From: Lateolabrax maculatus
Taxonomy: Eukaryota; Chordata; Actinopteri; Acropomatiformes; Lateolabracidae
Assembly (NCBI GenBank): GCA_031216445.1
Contig: CM062200.1
Span: forward strand, 2,183,501-2,247,500
Direction: 5' to 3'
DNA: 64,000 nt
The translations under genes were made by a program, and so were the position numbers. The notes below the pieces were generated by a model that was not told where the DNA came from, searched no databases, and worked only from the letters and a program-made list of their open reading frames with translations. Of the stretch, positions 11,297-23,513 are shown one piece after another. Each line of letters begins with the position of its first letter. Position 1 is the stretch's first letter.

Positions 11297-14054
11297 GGCA
11301 GATCCCGTCCTGATGACCGGCTCAAAACAAAGTCACCATGCACTCTGTGTCCTCTTGCAGGCAGCCGGTGCTAAACGTGCTGCACCCTGAGCAGAAAGTC
11401 CACAGGTCAAAGTTAGCATTGCGAAAGTCCTTATGTGCAAGGAGCATTGTCAGGGAGGCCCAGCCCCCTTCCTGCTGCTTCAAGAGCCTCGTGGACCCTC
11501 CTCTCCTACCTCCTCATCTCTCTTACACTGTTTCCTCTCTTTTTTTACCCCTCTGTCAGCTGACTCCTGATGCAGTCCAGCAGCAGTGGAATTTATTGTC
11601 CCACGGCCTGAAGATTGGAGGCTGTCCCGTGACGTGATGGATCCAAAAACCTTCACATAGGCAGCCACACAAATCTACAGCTGCTCAGCTCAGGGTCGGC
11701 TTCTCCCTCCTCTCTGGTGTCTCATGCATTCTGCATGTCGCTCACCCCCTTGTGTTTCTTTGTGTCAGCTCCCCTCCCCTTCCCATCTCTGTAACCTTGG
11801 CAAATGTCCTGGGAAAGGAGAGGGAGGAAGGAGGGGGGATTAACAGTGGCTGTTCAGTTGTTTCTTCACTGGGGGAAAGGGTTCAGATGAAAAGGAGAAT
11901 ATGCTGGTGTGCAAGAATGTGCCTCGATAGATGGGGTGTGTTTATGTGTTGGCGCAGGTGAGCGTATATAAATGTCTGCGTGCATATATCTGGTGTCAGT
12001 GCTGCTGTCCTTCTGGAGACAGGCCAGTGTTCTGGGCTCGAAGCCATGTTGACTGCAGTGTGCACTTAAAAAGATACAGCGCGTGTATTTTTTACTCCAA
12101 AGTACATCAGGTTCTGCAGATAAGGAAACATATACAAGAACTGAAGCCATCTAATGGCTGTGCTGACATCCTCAGTCTTGTTATTTTTATTCATTCAATC
12201 AATACTCGACCATCAGTGTCAGTCTTTTTGTCCAAACAGGCCAGAGACTGACGCACAACGAGTGCAGAGGTGCTGCACATATTCAGTAAACACGGGTGGG
12301 TTTTATCAAAATATATTCACAGAAAAAAAAAAAAAAAATGCTTTTCACTTTATTTTAATAAAAGATAATTATGGTTGTGTGTACATCTTCAGATACAAAA
12401 ACAAATTTTTAATTTTACCAACATAAAATGTACAGTCATGCACAGTCATACTCTCAAGTGCACAGACGAACCTTCAGTGAAACCAAATACACCCCGGAGC
12501 AACCTGAGATAACAGTGTTATCTAGCACACACTCACATAACCTCACAATACCACCCTATAGTTTTTTCTATTGCAACAGTGTTTACAAAGCAACAGTCAG
12601 TATGGGGCCATATTCATCCATAAATAACCCCATAAATAGGAAGTCACCATTGTGTATGTGCCATGGAGTAAAATAACATGTTTAAAGTAAGAAAACTGTA
12701 CAATGAAGACATAATAAACAATATGTTCAAAGGATAAGGTTCATTCACAAATACATAAATCATTCATTGATACAATTTCAGGTGTTACAGTAACAGTCAG
12801 GCAAAATTTCACTGGAAACCTTACAAACACAATACAGTATGTGTGTGTGTTTGTATATGTGGCAAAGCAATAAAATGTGTATACTTCTTTTCCAAGTTTC
12901 AGTCAGATCCCTATATTCTGCATTGTCTCCACTGACTGTATTGGGGAACATAGTCAATGGAGCCAGGATCACGTATGCATAACATCTTCACATTGTGTTT
13001 GTCCTGTAAACAAATAAAAGAAAATAACATTATGTTTGACTGTATCCTGATGAAAATGTAAAATGAAATATCAACTTAAGTGTCATGCTTATAAAAGGCT
13101 TATAGGCCTCCAAAGCTCCAAAATCTAGTTGTATCACAAGTGGCCACTAGATGTTGCTATTTAGCCAGTAAAAAAGGTACACGTATATATGTAAAAGGCT
13201 CTGCTGCATCACCCACAGTTATTCTGGCTGATTACATCAATGCTCAGGTTGGAGTTGGGCGGAGTCATGCTGGGAGTTTGCTCAACAGCTCTGCAATAAA
13301 CACTTCCTTTATGAAGCTTATCATATTTAGCTTTGTTGGCATTGTGTGTTAATTTAACTGTGTGGTCATTTTGGAAACTGTAGTCTGTGGACGTCATTAG
13401 ATTAAGCCAGATAATATGTAAAAGTTGTGTTTACAGCATGGATGTACTATGGGAACTGGATAACAGACTTCTCACCGAGCGCATAAGCCAAAACGTTTTC
13501 TAGATTCTGGGTTCACGTCTGCGCTGTGTGGGCCACTGCACACGCTCAATGTGTTGAATTTGCAACTTGGTGTGTTGAACAGCGTCCAAGTTGTCTAAGG
13601 TACCTTTTCCCCATAAAAGAACAAAAAACCACATGGGAATATCTGTTTTTGGCTCATTCAGTGAATAAAATACCTGACAAATGAAGGTACTTCATCACAC
13701 TGATGTAACAATCTTACCTACAAATAGTCCTGCTCAGTGAAGCAAGTTAGAAATGGTTAAAGCAAAATATCTTGTGGTTCACAAATTTCTATCTTCTCCG
13801 GTATGTGTCGTCATATTGCCCAACCCTTGGTGTAGCTAGTAGGTTAGTGACTCACTGTATTTACAGAATATTAACAAAGGTCATCCACACCTATTCATGT
13901 TCTCACAATTCTATGATGTCTGTCACCCCCAGTAAATGTCATCTAAACACTATTCTGATGCATGCAATAAAGTAGCTTATGTGTGACAACAACAGTTAAT
14001 CTGGTAGGAAAGGAGAGTGGTGCTTCCACTCCGTACTGTACTCCATACTGGCCT
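11297..14054. other. Intergenic ush1g to fads6
   Basis: About 2.75 kb holding the presumed fads6 promoter and 5' UTR and the ush1g 3' UTR. A poly-A run lies at about 12325-12338 and a short GT tract at 12840-12852. Several short open frames (for example 11338-11637, 11931-12251) lack any recognisable domain. Confidence 0.5.
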
Positions 14055-17000
14055 TCAAAGCTCAGTGTCTTCAATGTCCTCTGCTTCATCAAGGGTGTCC
14101 AGGCGTCTCTTGCAGGCATCCAGAAGTTTCTTCCTGGGGCCCAAAGGGATGTGAATGCTGCTGAGGTCCTGGTCTGAACAAAGCAGCAAAGCCTCCAGGT
14201 CGATCTTCTCCCTCCTGAAGATCGGCATGAACTCACTGAGGCTTTGGGAGGCCAGGAAGGTCTCCAGAGGACTGCTCTCTGGCTCCATGTCCTCATCCAG
14301 CCCAACATCAGTCTCCTCCCAGGGCAACTCCTGAAGGTTTCTTTCTTGCAGGCTCAAGGCGCTGCCAATACTGTCCTCATCAAAGCTGGGCAAGCGTCGA
14401 GGCAGATGTCCTCGTAGACGAACATTAGGTGCCCGGCCCACAGGTTCACTCCCTGCTACGCTCCCTTCATCTCGCCCCCCAATACCGAACATGCCTCCAC
14501 TCATGTAGTTCCTCCTGAACACCATGGTGCCGAGTCCGGGTCGGGTGAACAGGGAATCACGTCCGGAGTCGGCGCTGATCTCTGAATACGCAGCCTCATG
14601 GAGGCCCGGGTCGCTCATGGCACGGGAGACGTTGTCGGCATCGTCGTCATTGTCAGGGTGGAACATGTCGCGGATGTTGAGGCGGGACCGCTCCTTGGGG
14701 TTGGCGTAAGTGCCCTGTTTGAGGAACATGACGTCATTGCCAAGCTGCAGGCCAGACAGCGAGCGCACACTTTTCCTCCCGTCCTCGTAGATCTTGAACG
14801 TCCCATCAACCTGCTTCTTCTTCTCCAGCTTCTTCTGTATCTTGGCCTTGCCCTTGGCTGTGGAATGCAGGGTGGCCTGAGAGGAAAGTATAGACAGTAA
14901 GAATTAAGAAAATTTTAGTTCTATTCAGACCATAAACCCACAATAATTTCGATAGAGTCAAAGGGTTGCCCCCAACTGCACTGTTTTGGTTCATTCCCAC
15001 AGCTCTCAACACCATTTCCATTCACAGCAGGCAGCTCTTTTCTCTGCTAAACTCTTTGCTACCTGCCCAGCCAAACGCCAAACAACAGACAAAGTTAGAC
15101 ACTAGCTGCCTTTTAAGCCCCTGAAGATCCAAATATTTCCCCATAGCAGGTGAAGATCAAACCATAAAAGGTAGAGTTCTTCTGATACCGATCCTAGTAT
15201 CTGAAAAGCAGGTAGGTCCTATTGAACTTTATAAGATGAAAATAGACCAAAGTCGTGTTCACAAGTTGTGCTGCTGCCCCAAGTGGCCAAAAAAAGATTG
15301 AATACTGCTTTAAAACTCAAGGGAACAATAACAAAATATTAAATTTTTTTGTCACGTTTCAGCTTTCTGAAAACGTTTCAAAATAAACTGTCAGTGGGAA
15401 AATATGTTGAGAACAAAGCACTAATGGAACAGTCGCCGACCTAGGATGTGTGATCTACATATTCCACTGCAACACAAAGTCAAAGAGCAACCACCTGCGA
15501 GTATGGCATGTTGGAGGTGACAGTGTTGAACTTGCGGCTCAGCGTGCTGCCGGTGGTGTAGCTCGAAAAGCTAATAGCATCCAAGTTGTCTAAAGCCGCC
15601 GACTCCTTCATGAACCTCCTCTCCATTCGCTCACGATGCTTCCTCTGGAGATTCGCGCAATCTTTGATCCGGCGCTCTGCGGCGCGAAACGCCCGGTCCT
15701 TGAGTTTGCCGACCAGCTTTGGGTTGAGGGTGATCTGCTTGGCAGCGATGGAGTCCAGGTAGCGAACACAGTCCATGTGTCCCTTGGTGGCGGCCATGTC
15801 CAGCGGTGTGTGGTAGTCATTGTCCAGACACCACACGTTGGCACCGAAAGCCACCAGGAAGGACAGGCAGTTGTGGTGGCCGTTGGCAGCTGCCAGGTGA
15901 AGCGGCGTGTTGCCCCAGATGTCACACTTGTCCGGGTCACCTCTGGAAGACATAGGGAGGAGACAAGAAGACATGTTGGATCTCAACATTACTGGATTCA
16001 CACAAACAGATTCCTGCTACTAATCTTAACCATTCTGAGAAAAAACAGATATTTTTCTCAGGGGTTGGTGGAGACCAAACCAGAGCTTATAGCAGAATAA
16101 ATACGATATCTCCAAATAACATTAATGTTGCTCCTTTATCTAACATATTCACTATTTCACCTTTATAAGGTGATGTCAGTGTTGTGTTTTCAGCTTGTTC
16201 TGCTGCCCCCAAGTGGCCAAAAATAGTGTATATTACATATTTACAAGTTTCAACAAGTGCACAACACTAATATGGAACTTATCATGGATACATTATCAAG
16301 AACCTCAAGCCCGAATCTGACATCTTATTTATTTTCCAAAAAGTGACAGAAAGTTTCTCCTGCAGTGACAACATATCCCTTTTACCATCTGTACTCTTCT
16401 TTGACCACTGCAGTAACAAAATGTCTTGACACATCTCAATGTCCAGTTTCTCTATTATTATATTATATTATATTTTTATGTATTATATATTTTATTTGGC
16501 CTGACAAACAACTAACAAAAGAGAAAGTTTGTAGTCTCCCATATAGAAGATAAACTTCCCTCTTTGCTCTCTATGAAAATGTATGACACACAGATTCATT
16601 ACTTTGTATTATGACAAAGTTGTACAGTATAATTGTACTCCTTATTTATGGTTTGAAGTTTCTAATTTCATATTCTCACAGATATCTGGCTTGGTGCAGA
16701 CTTGACCCAGGCTCACTGAGAAACTCAACCTCACGTTGCCGATCCTCTTACACTTCAGACTAAACTTAGGAAGTAAGATGACTCACATGGGCTCCAACAA
16801 TGTCAGTTCATCTCCTTTACAGTGAAGAGGGGCCTCAGGTATACAGTCAGAGATGCTTTGATGATAATGCCTTGGTAGCATCTAATTGTTTTATCCATCA
16901 TAGCAAAACCTACTGTATAGACCCAAAATAGAGTATTTGCAATTTTTCTGTATTTATTTATTTGCAAACTGAATATCTTTGCCATTTATTTGCCACAAAT

Positions 17001-19966
17001 ATTTCTGTGGTATCAATAAAGCACTACCCATGATGCTGTGGAAACAATAACAGGTCAAACAACAACAACACACTCTGGACTTTGGCTTTTGGTTAAAAAT
17101 TGATTATAGGTCACGGAAACACGTGTAGCATGTTGACTCTGCCTCACTCTGTGTCCTACGAGGACGAGCTGTGTTTTTATTCAATTAATTCACTTCTAAG
17201 TCCCTCCTCTTCCTGTTTTCTTTTCGCCCACATGGCCGGGTTGTGGCTGAGCCCCGATCAATAATTGAAACGCTGCAGGTTAAACATGACAGAGGTGACT
17301 TTGCATTATTTATCCCACACACCAAGTGTCTTTTTTTTTTTTTTTTTGCAGACACCCAGAGACAGTGTTACCACGCAGCGCAGGGTCAACACCTTCATCA
17401 ACACGAACCCTGATTTCAGTTCCCGTCTGCAGCACGTCAGAGAGTAAAAACATCACATTTGATATCAGAGCAAAGTATGAGGTTTATTTCTGTGTTCAGA
17501 GCATCATATTTTGCTCCATGTCAGCTGGAAGAGCAATTAAGCAGATCATATTCCAAACAAGCAAGAGTTGTATCACTGTAGTAACACATGGGAGGAATCA
17601 CACCGAACTACCTCAAATAGTAACCTGAGCGCCTGCAGCGCTGCCAGCAGCTCTGACTCAGAGGTGATACGCAAACCTCAAACAACCACCTGTTTACTGG
17701 TAACGTGTATGGCTCTGTATCAAACCCGAATACTTTCTGAGGATAGAAAACTCAAGTTCGGATGGCTGGACTGACCTCTTAGGGAGCCTCAGGACAAAAA
17801 TGTGCTTGTTGAGCCCCCCATCTCTGTCCTTTGCTAATTGTTGCCTCGCGGTTCCCACAGAGCACACGGCAGACTGCACATGAAGCTTCATTATTTGCCC
17901 AGAGACCCAGAAAACCATCAGCATCATGCTCTTCTGACTGGTTTGGAGTAGGCTGTTCAACAATGTGATGTCACATACTCATACTTAATAAATAATACCT
18001 TTAGATGCTTTTTAACTTTGATTGTTGCTTATTTATTTTAAATATCTAATGTTATACAGAAATACTTTTTTCAGGTGCTTTAATACTAGATTTTTTGCTT
18101 CTACTCGACATTAATTTCAGCTAATAATGAAGGACCTGTTGGAGCTGATATTATGCCTCAGTGGTACAAATTCAATTAAATAAATCAGTTGCCTTTGGGG
18201 CCCCTGGGGGTCTGGGGCTTTGGGACAGTACAGTCTACTTTGCCCAGTGGGTAATCCAAACACGCAATAACAAAGCCGAATAATTTTACTTATTCTTGAA
18301 TCAGATATTTACTCATTTAATCTGAGGTTTTCCAATTTTTCACTATATTTTATTATTACAATTATAGTATAATAATAATAATAATAATACATTATATTAT
18401 ATTATTATTATGTTTCTTACTCGACTATGTTGTTTACTTGAGAAGTTTGGCTTCTTTTGTTAAATAAATAAAAAGTTTTGTAGGAAAATCCTGGCAGAAA
18501 AAATCACAAAAGTTACTCAAAGAAAAATAAAAGAACGTGTGAAACGCATCTAAAAGCTGCTCTCCTCGTTTCATTTACCTTTTGCTGTGAACTTTGACCT
18601 GCAGCTCAGCTTTAGTCATCTTTCTTTGCCTCACATCCACTCTGCACTGCGTCCTCCAGGGACGGCTGCAGGGACAAGACGCCCTATCCATCACCGTGAC
18701 CTTTCCCAGGTCTGCAGTCAGCATCAAACCCAAGTGCCCCCCGCTTTACTGCCGCCTTATAAACCTGCCACCAGCTGCATGACATACCGCCTCATACCCT
18801 CCTGTTAGTCTGCTGAGAACAGGCAGTAAATACTACACTGCATGAAAGGCTGCTTTGTCTGTCTCCTTAACCTTGAACAAAAGACTTCTCTGATACCACA
18901 ATATAGACTTACTCCTAAACCCTTTTATAATTATCTCAGTTTACTCTTACAAATACACATAAAAAGCTCTCTGTGTGCACAGATCATATCGCCCATCTGC
19001 TGCTCGTGAGCTTACAGTCAGTTTCTGTATAGACGTTGTGCATTTCAGTAATTGATCGGTTTCTGTACTGTAACTGAATCAGATTTAGAGCATTATAGCT
19101 GCACCTGCACGGGCTCTGCTCTGCTATGTAATGGATTAGCCACATCTGTGGGATTAAACATGAAGTTATCATGCTTCAGATGCATCAGCACAGGATCCTT
19201 CTGCTCCTTATAGAGCGGGCGTTCATGTTTGATATCCTGCTTCATGTGACCTTTCTCTGTAATCAGGCTGTTAAAGTGTGCAGCTCTCCATCTCCGGCTG
19301 CACTGATTAGATTAGAGATGAGGGCAGGATCGTAGGTGGCACCATGTTTTTATATTCATGGTAATATGAGCAGGCGAACGATGGTGAGGTACAGTTATAA
19401 TTTACAAGAAACAGACTAATATTTATTTTTGTGAAGCTGGAGCAAAGCAAAGTGGGAACATGACTCTCTTCTTCTTTTAAAATTATACATTTGAACAATT
19501 TCCTGTTTACAGAACAGTCCATTCTGACTTGCTTTATGCATTAGTTGCATATTTAAACACTTCTTCTTAAAACAAGAGAGGTTTTTAGTTTGAAATGGGA
19601 ATTTCCACCTTCAGAAATGACAGAATTATCCAAATAATTCAATAAAAATGAAACAGAAACTGTGAAACTCCTGACACAAGACAGAATAAACGTCCCTGCA
19701 GTAAAATGACTGATGTCAGGTAAATCAAATGTGCGCTGACACTGGAGGAAACCAGCCGCCGTGATGCTGCAGTATTCAGGTTCTGGTCCCTGGCGGACTC
19801 ACCCTCTGCCCACGATGAGCCGGAGCGCCCCCAGGTTGCCGTGGTAAGCGGCCCACAAGGTCGGCGTCATCCCATCCTCGTCCGGCGCGTTCAGCTCCTT
19901 CCGTGTGGCCTCCTTCAGCGCGTCCAGGAAGCCGTCCCGGGCCGCCCGGTGGTACCGGTCGTTCAT
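14055..19966 (-). CDS. ush1g: Usher syndrome 1G protein (SANS)
   Basis: Ankyrin/SAM scaffold of inner-ear hair-cell tip-link complexes and photoreceptors; it binds harmonin and myosin VIIa (family knowledge). Minus-strand coding exons: 19966-19803, 15942-15495, 14876-14055, phases consistent, 477 residues. Exon 1 begins MNDRYHRAARDG and carries the first ankyrin repeats, which continue in exon 2 (GNTPLHLAAANGH, HTPLDMAATKGH), covering about residues 1-130. A basic charged segment follows, then the central region (LFTRPGLGTMVFRRNY) and a SAM domain at about 395-460 (IDLEALLLCSDQDL). The protein ends DTEL, a class I PDZ-binding motif expected to bind harmonin. Human USH1G is 461 residues, so this is full length. 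The ATG at 19966 is preceded by GCCGCC, a strong Kozak context. Confidence 0.97.
15236..15312 (+). repeat. Short dispersed repeat in ush1g intron 2
   Basis: Carries TGCTGCCCCAAGTGGCCAAA, recurring as TGCTGCCCCCAAGTGGCCAA at about 16200. Probably fragments of one interspersed family. Confidence 0.45.
16045..16240 (+). repeat. Dispersed repeat, family G
   Basis: Shares the GGTGGAGACCAAACCAGAGC block with 9047-9070 and the AAGTGGCCAAAAA block with 15280. It lies in ush1g intron 1. Confidence 0.45.
18364..18412. repeat. AAT/ATT trinucleotide repeat
   Basis: An ATA run followed by ATT units forming a weak palindrome, in ush1g intron 1. Confidence 0.85.
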
Positions 19967-20180
19967 GGCGGCGCCCCCGGCTCACTCCGGGTCCGGTTCC
20001 ATGGGGGATCTGGAGGGTCTGCCCCGTTGTTTAGGCGACTCTTGGTCCGGGACGCGGAGAGGGACGGACGGACCTGGAGGGACCGGAGCGGCTGACGGGC
20101 TGGTTACTAGGGGAGGGGCCAGAGGAGGGCTGGTTGTCAGGGGCGGGGCCACGGCGGCGAGACCCCGCCCCCTTCATGCA
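19775..20180 (-). promoter_or_regulatory. GC-rich start region of ush1g
   Basis: CpG-dense sequence spanning ush1g coding exon 1 and about 200 bp upstream, sharply different from the AT-rich DNA on both sides. It is consistent with a CpG-island promoter. The transcription start is not resolved. Confidence 0.55.
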
Positions 20181-20202
20181 TCATCTAAACCGTGTCAAAA
20201 TA

Positions 20203-20660
20203 AGAGAAAAAAATAAAATGAAATAAAATAAAATGTAATAAAGTAGGATAGAATAAAATAAAATAAAACAAAATAAAACAAAATAAAATAAAGTAGAGTA
20301 AGATATAAAAAATGAAATAAAGAAGAGTAGGATAGAATAAAAAAATAAAAATAAATTTAAAAAAAAATCAAAAAATTAAAAAATAAAATAAAGAAGAGTA
20401 GAGTAGGATAGAATAAAAAAAATAAATAAAATAAAATAAAATAGAGTAGGATAAAAAATAAAACATAAAGTAGACTAGAGTAGGATGTAATAAAATAAAA
20501 TAAAATAATAAAATAAAATATAAAATAAACTTAAAGTAGAGTAGGATAGAAAAAAATAAATTAATTAAAATAGAGTAGAATAAAATAAAATAAAAATAAA
20601 GTACAGTAGAATAGGATAGAAAAAAATAAAATAGAGTAGAGTACAATATAATACAGTACA
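20203..20660. repeat. AAATA/TAGAGTAGGATAGAATA satellite-like tract
   Basis: Over 450 bp of purine-strand-biased repeats built from AATAAAATA pentamer/hexamer units. They are interrupted about every 50-70 bp by variants of AGAGTAGGATAGAATA. Weaker traces continue near 20880-21020. Confidence 0.9.
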
Positions 20661-21133
20661 AGACAGTAAAGTTTAGTGGATGATTGAATAGAACAGAGGA
20701 CAGACACAGTGCAAACTGAATAAGAATAGAATAGAAATCATGCCTGGCTTTCAACCGGAATCCATGTACTTCCTCCTCTCACAACCTCTAGAACCTCTAT
20801 ACCTTTATTTATTGACTTATTTATACCTTATTTACTTGTTTATTTTGAAATTATTTGGGTTTTTTTTTTCATGTTTTTTTTTTACAATAAAAAGTAGCAG
20901 AAGAGTAAAGTAGAGCACAGTAGACTATAAAACACCAAAGTGGAGTCAAATAAAATGGAGCAGAAAAGAACAGAACTAAGATGAATAGATGAGAATAGAA
21001 CAGAGTAGAATAGAAGAGCTCATGTGGACAGTGAAACAGAAAACAGACCAGAGGACTGTTGTTGTTGTTGTTGGTGGAGGTGAAGAACAGACAGGACAGT
21101 ACAGCACTCTACTACAGCTGGGATCGATCAGTT

Positions 21134-21190
21134 TGACGTCACACTTCCGGGTGGGAAGTGATTCCTCAGGCGATTGATGAGCAGCAGCAG
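21134..21190 (+). promoter_or_regulatory. Candidate promoter and noncoding first exon of otopetrin
   Basis: A palindromic CRE core TGACGTCA (21134-21141) is followed by an ETS-type CTTCCGG (21144-21150). A perfect donor CAG|GTGAGT follows at 21190/21191. A compatible acceptor lies at 23485 (TTTTTAG|AAGAAGG), 28 nt before the otopetrin ATG. This supports a 5' UTR exon for the plus-strand gene. It could instead be the promoter of an unseen transcript. Confidence 0.45.
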
Positions 21191-22019
21191 GTGAGTCCAC
21201 CGATTCCGAACAAAAAGTAGATCCGCGGATTGATTTCATCGGATAACGAGGCCGTAAGTTGATTTAACGCTGATTTCGTTGGAAACCTTCATCCTGTCAG
21301 TCTCCTCCTGCCCACCCAGGATGCACTCACAGCGTCCTCGAGAACTTTTTACTTTATTTTATTTATTAAGCGATGTTACCTAAAATAAAAAAAAAAAAGG
21401 CGCGAGGGTGGAAACAAAGAGCCAAAGTAAACAGAAAGTTAATTTTACGTTGTGATTGTTTTATTGTGTGTTTATCCTGAATATAAAAGACTAAACACTT
21501 GAGTTGATACAGTAGAGTCAACACTGTTGGATATTATTATTATTATCACTGATGAAGATTTATCCTCCTGATTCCCTCATCAGTGATTAACTGCAGACAC
21601 CGTGAACCACACAAAGACTGAACAAACACTGACTCACACCTGTTTACTCAAGGTAAAGGGCCAGTTCACTCAAAATACAAAGAAAACAGACAGGAAACTA
21701 CATTTTCTTGTTTACCCCTTTCCTTTCGATCCGTGGACACAGTTTTGGCTGCTTTTCAGAAAGATTGTCCCAGTACATTTACTCAAGTAAGCAATTTTGA
21801 GGTACTTTTACTTCTTCATATACTTCTACTCCACAAAAACTGTACTTTTTACTCCACTACATTTATTTAACAGTTTAATATTTTACAATAAATACATGGG
21901 ACAAGCTTATGTCTGTGAGTTGTTAGATGTCTAATTTAAATAACAGTCTGAGGCCCAGAGAGGGGAGACATTAGTCCTAAAAACTACTACAGAATTTTAT
22001 TATTTCTTCTTCCCTCTCC

Positions 22020-22105
22020 CTTTAATCATCTCACGACTCCTCAGGTTTATCTTGTGACCCATCTGAGGGGCCCGACCCCTAGGTTGGGAACCACTGGACT
22101 AATAA
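22020..22105 (+). repeat. Dispersed repeat fragment, family F
   Basis: Carries CCCCTAGGTTGGGAACCACT. Related fragments lie at 38840-38885 (CCCCTAGGTTGGGAACC) and 48972-49035 (inverse, AGTGGTTCCCAGTAGGGGTC). Confidence 0.55.
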
Positions 22106-22235
22106 AGTAGTTCAAACTGTCTCCACCTGGAGCAGCTGCAGCAGTAACATGCTGCTCTAACTGTCAGTAATATGCAGGTCAAAGGCCGTTTTTTTAGTAC
22201 TTTCACTTTTGTTATTGTAAGTACATTTTGCGAAT

Positions 22236-22338
22236 GATACTTTCATAGACAGGAGAGTGGTATCCATCTTCTCACCTAACTCTATTTCCAAGAAAGCAAA
22301 TAAGCGTATTTCACAACAGTCAAAATATTCCTTTAAAG
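22236..22338 (-). repeat. Family B fragment
   Basis: Contains ATCCATCTTCTCACCTAACT and ends AAAATATTCCTTTAA, matching the right arm of the 7619-8130 element. Confidence 0.6.
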
Positions 22339-23513
22339 CAATCTGCCTCCCAACAATCATGAGTCAATCCAACAAGATTAACGTCTCTCTATCTCCTGCG
22401 TCAAGTGAGCAAAGTCAGATAATTATTACAGTTCATATAGTATCACAATCAGAGTGGGTTTCAAGAGTCTACTTATCGATTTACAAACCATATGGAAATC
22501 AATGGATGCCTTAAACAAATGTAAAACACAGGCAATGTAATTTGTAGTAAATAGGCTAAAACATGCAAAATGACTAGTACAGTACACCCCCCTCTTTAAC
22601 TACTGCACACTTCACAGCTCAACTTAAAGAGCGTGTTTGCAAAGTTTGACTCCTTAACCCTAAATCCCATATACTCCACTAATTTCTGTGTGTCAGTAAC
22701 ATCATTAATCATATGGAGTTTTGACATGTGCACACATTCCTGTCAGTGTTACATTAGTGACCAAAAATAATGCTGCGATGGATTACACAACTCAATCAAG
22801 TTTTACGAGTCTACTAATAGGTTTTCATTCAGGGGAGGAAGTGAATAGAAACCAATGGCTGCCTGAAACAATAGAAAAAGAATACCTAAAATAAAGCAAC
22901 ATGGATTACTAAACTCTTAATTTGTGGTAAAACACCTGCATGGTCCTTTAGGTTTGAGACTGAAACTCAGTTGCAGCACGTTATCAGTGTTATCTGCTGT
23001 CTATTAGCTGCTACTTGAGGCTGATAAGAGTGACGTTGCATTTATGAATCAGTTCCTGGTGTAGACTGTACACTGCAAACAGTGACACTACACGCCTGAT
23101 AAACCCCTTCAAAGTAAAATAACATCACTGACTGTAAGAGAAACTAGGCTGTAGATGGACAAAGATTCTGCTCAGGTCATTCGGGGCAACAAAGCGAACT
23201 TTATCCAAGTGGCACAACAGGTGAAAAAAAGGTCAACTTGGAAAGTAAACATGATACGTGAGGCTTTTCCCATGAAAGGTGTGTCGTTATTGATGTGCCA
23301 GATCGTGACCACACCTACAGCAGCGTTGGGAGGCGGACCAAGTGGATTAGAAGCATGCCTTCACATGTTGAACTGCAGGATTTCATCTGATGGTGAGAGA
23401 GCGTGAGAGAAAACCCTGACAACTGAATGGAAAAGAAAGAAGAACAAGGAGGGTGAAAGAAATTAGGAAGAAAGTGTGTTTTTAGAAGAAGGACAAAAAA
23501 AAAAAAGGTGAAT

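Larger units (their letters stand above)
19967..23513. other. Intergenic ush1g / otopetrin (divergent)
   Basis: The shared upstream region of two divergent genes. It contains the ush1g CpG-rich start, the AAATA tract, the CRE/ETS block, a family E repeat at about 21770-21900, a family F fragment at 22020-22105 and a family B fragment at 22236-22338. No further coding exon is supported. Confidence 0.6.

Noticed and set aside
11001..11313. Plus-strand open frames opposite fads6 exon 1
   Set aside because: Antisense shadows of GC-rich coding sequence.
20368..20754. Minus-strand open frame rich in Tyr/Phe/Leu/Ile
   Set aside because: It is translation of the AAATA satellite-like tract, not a gene.
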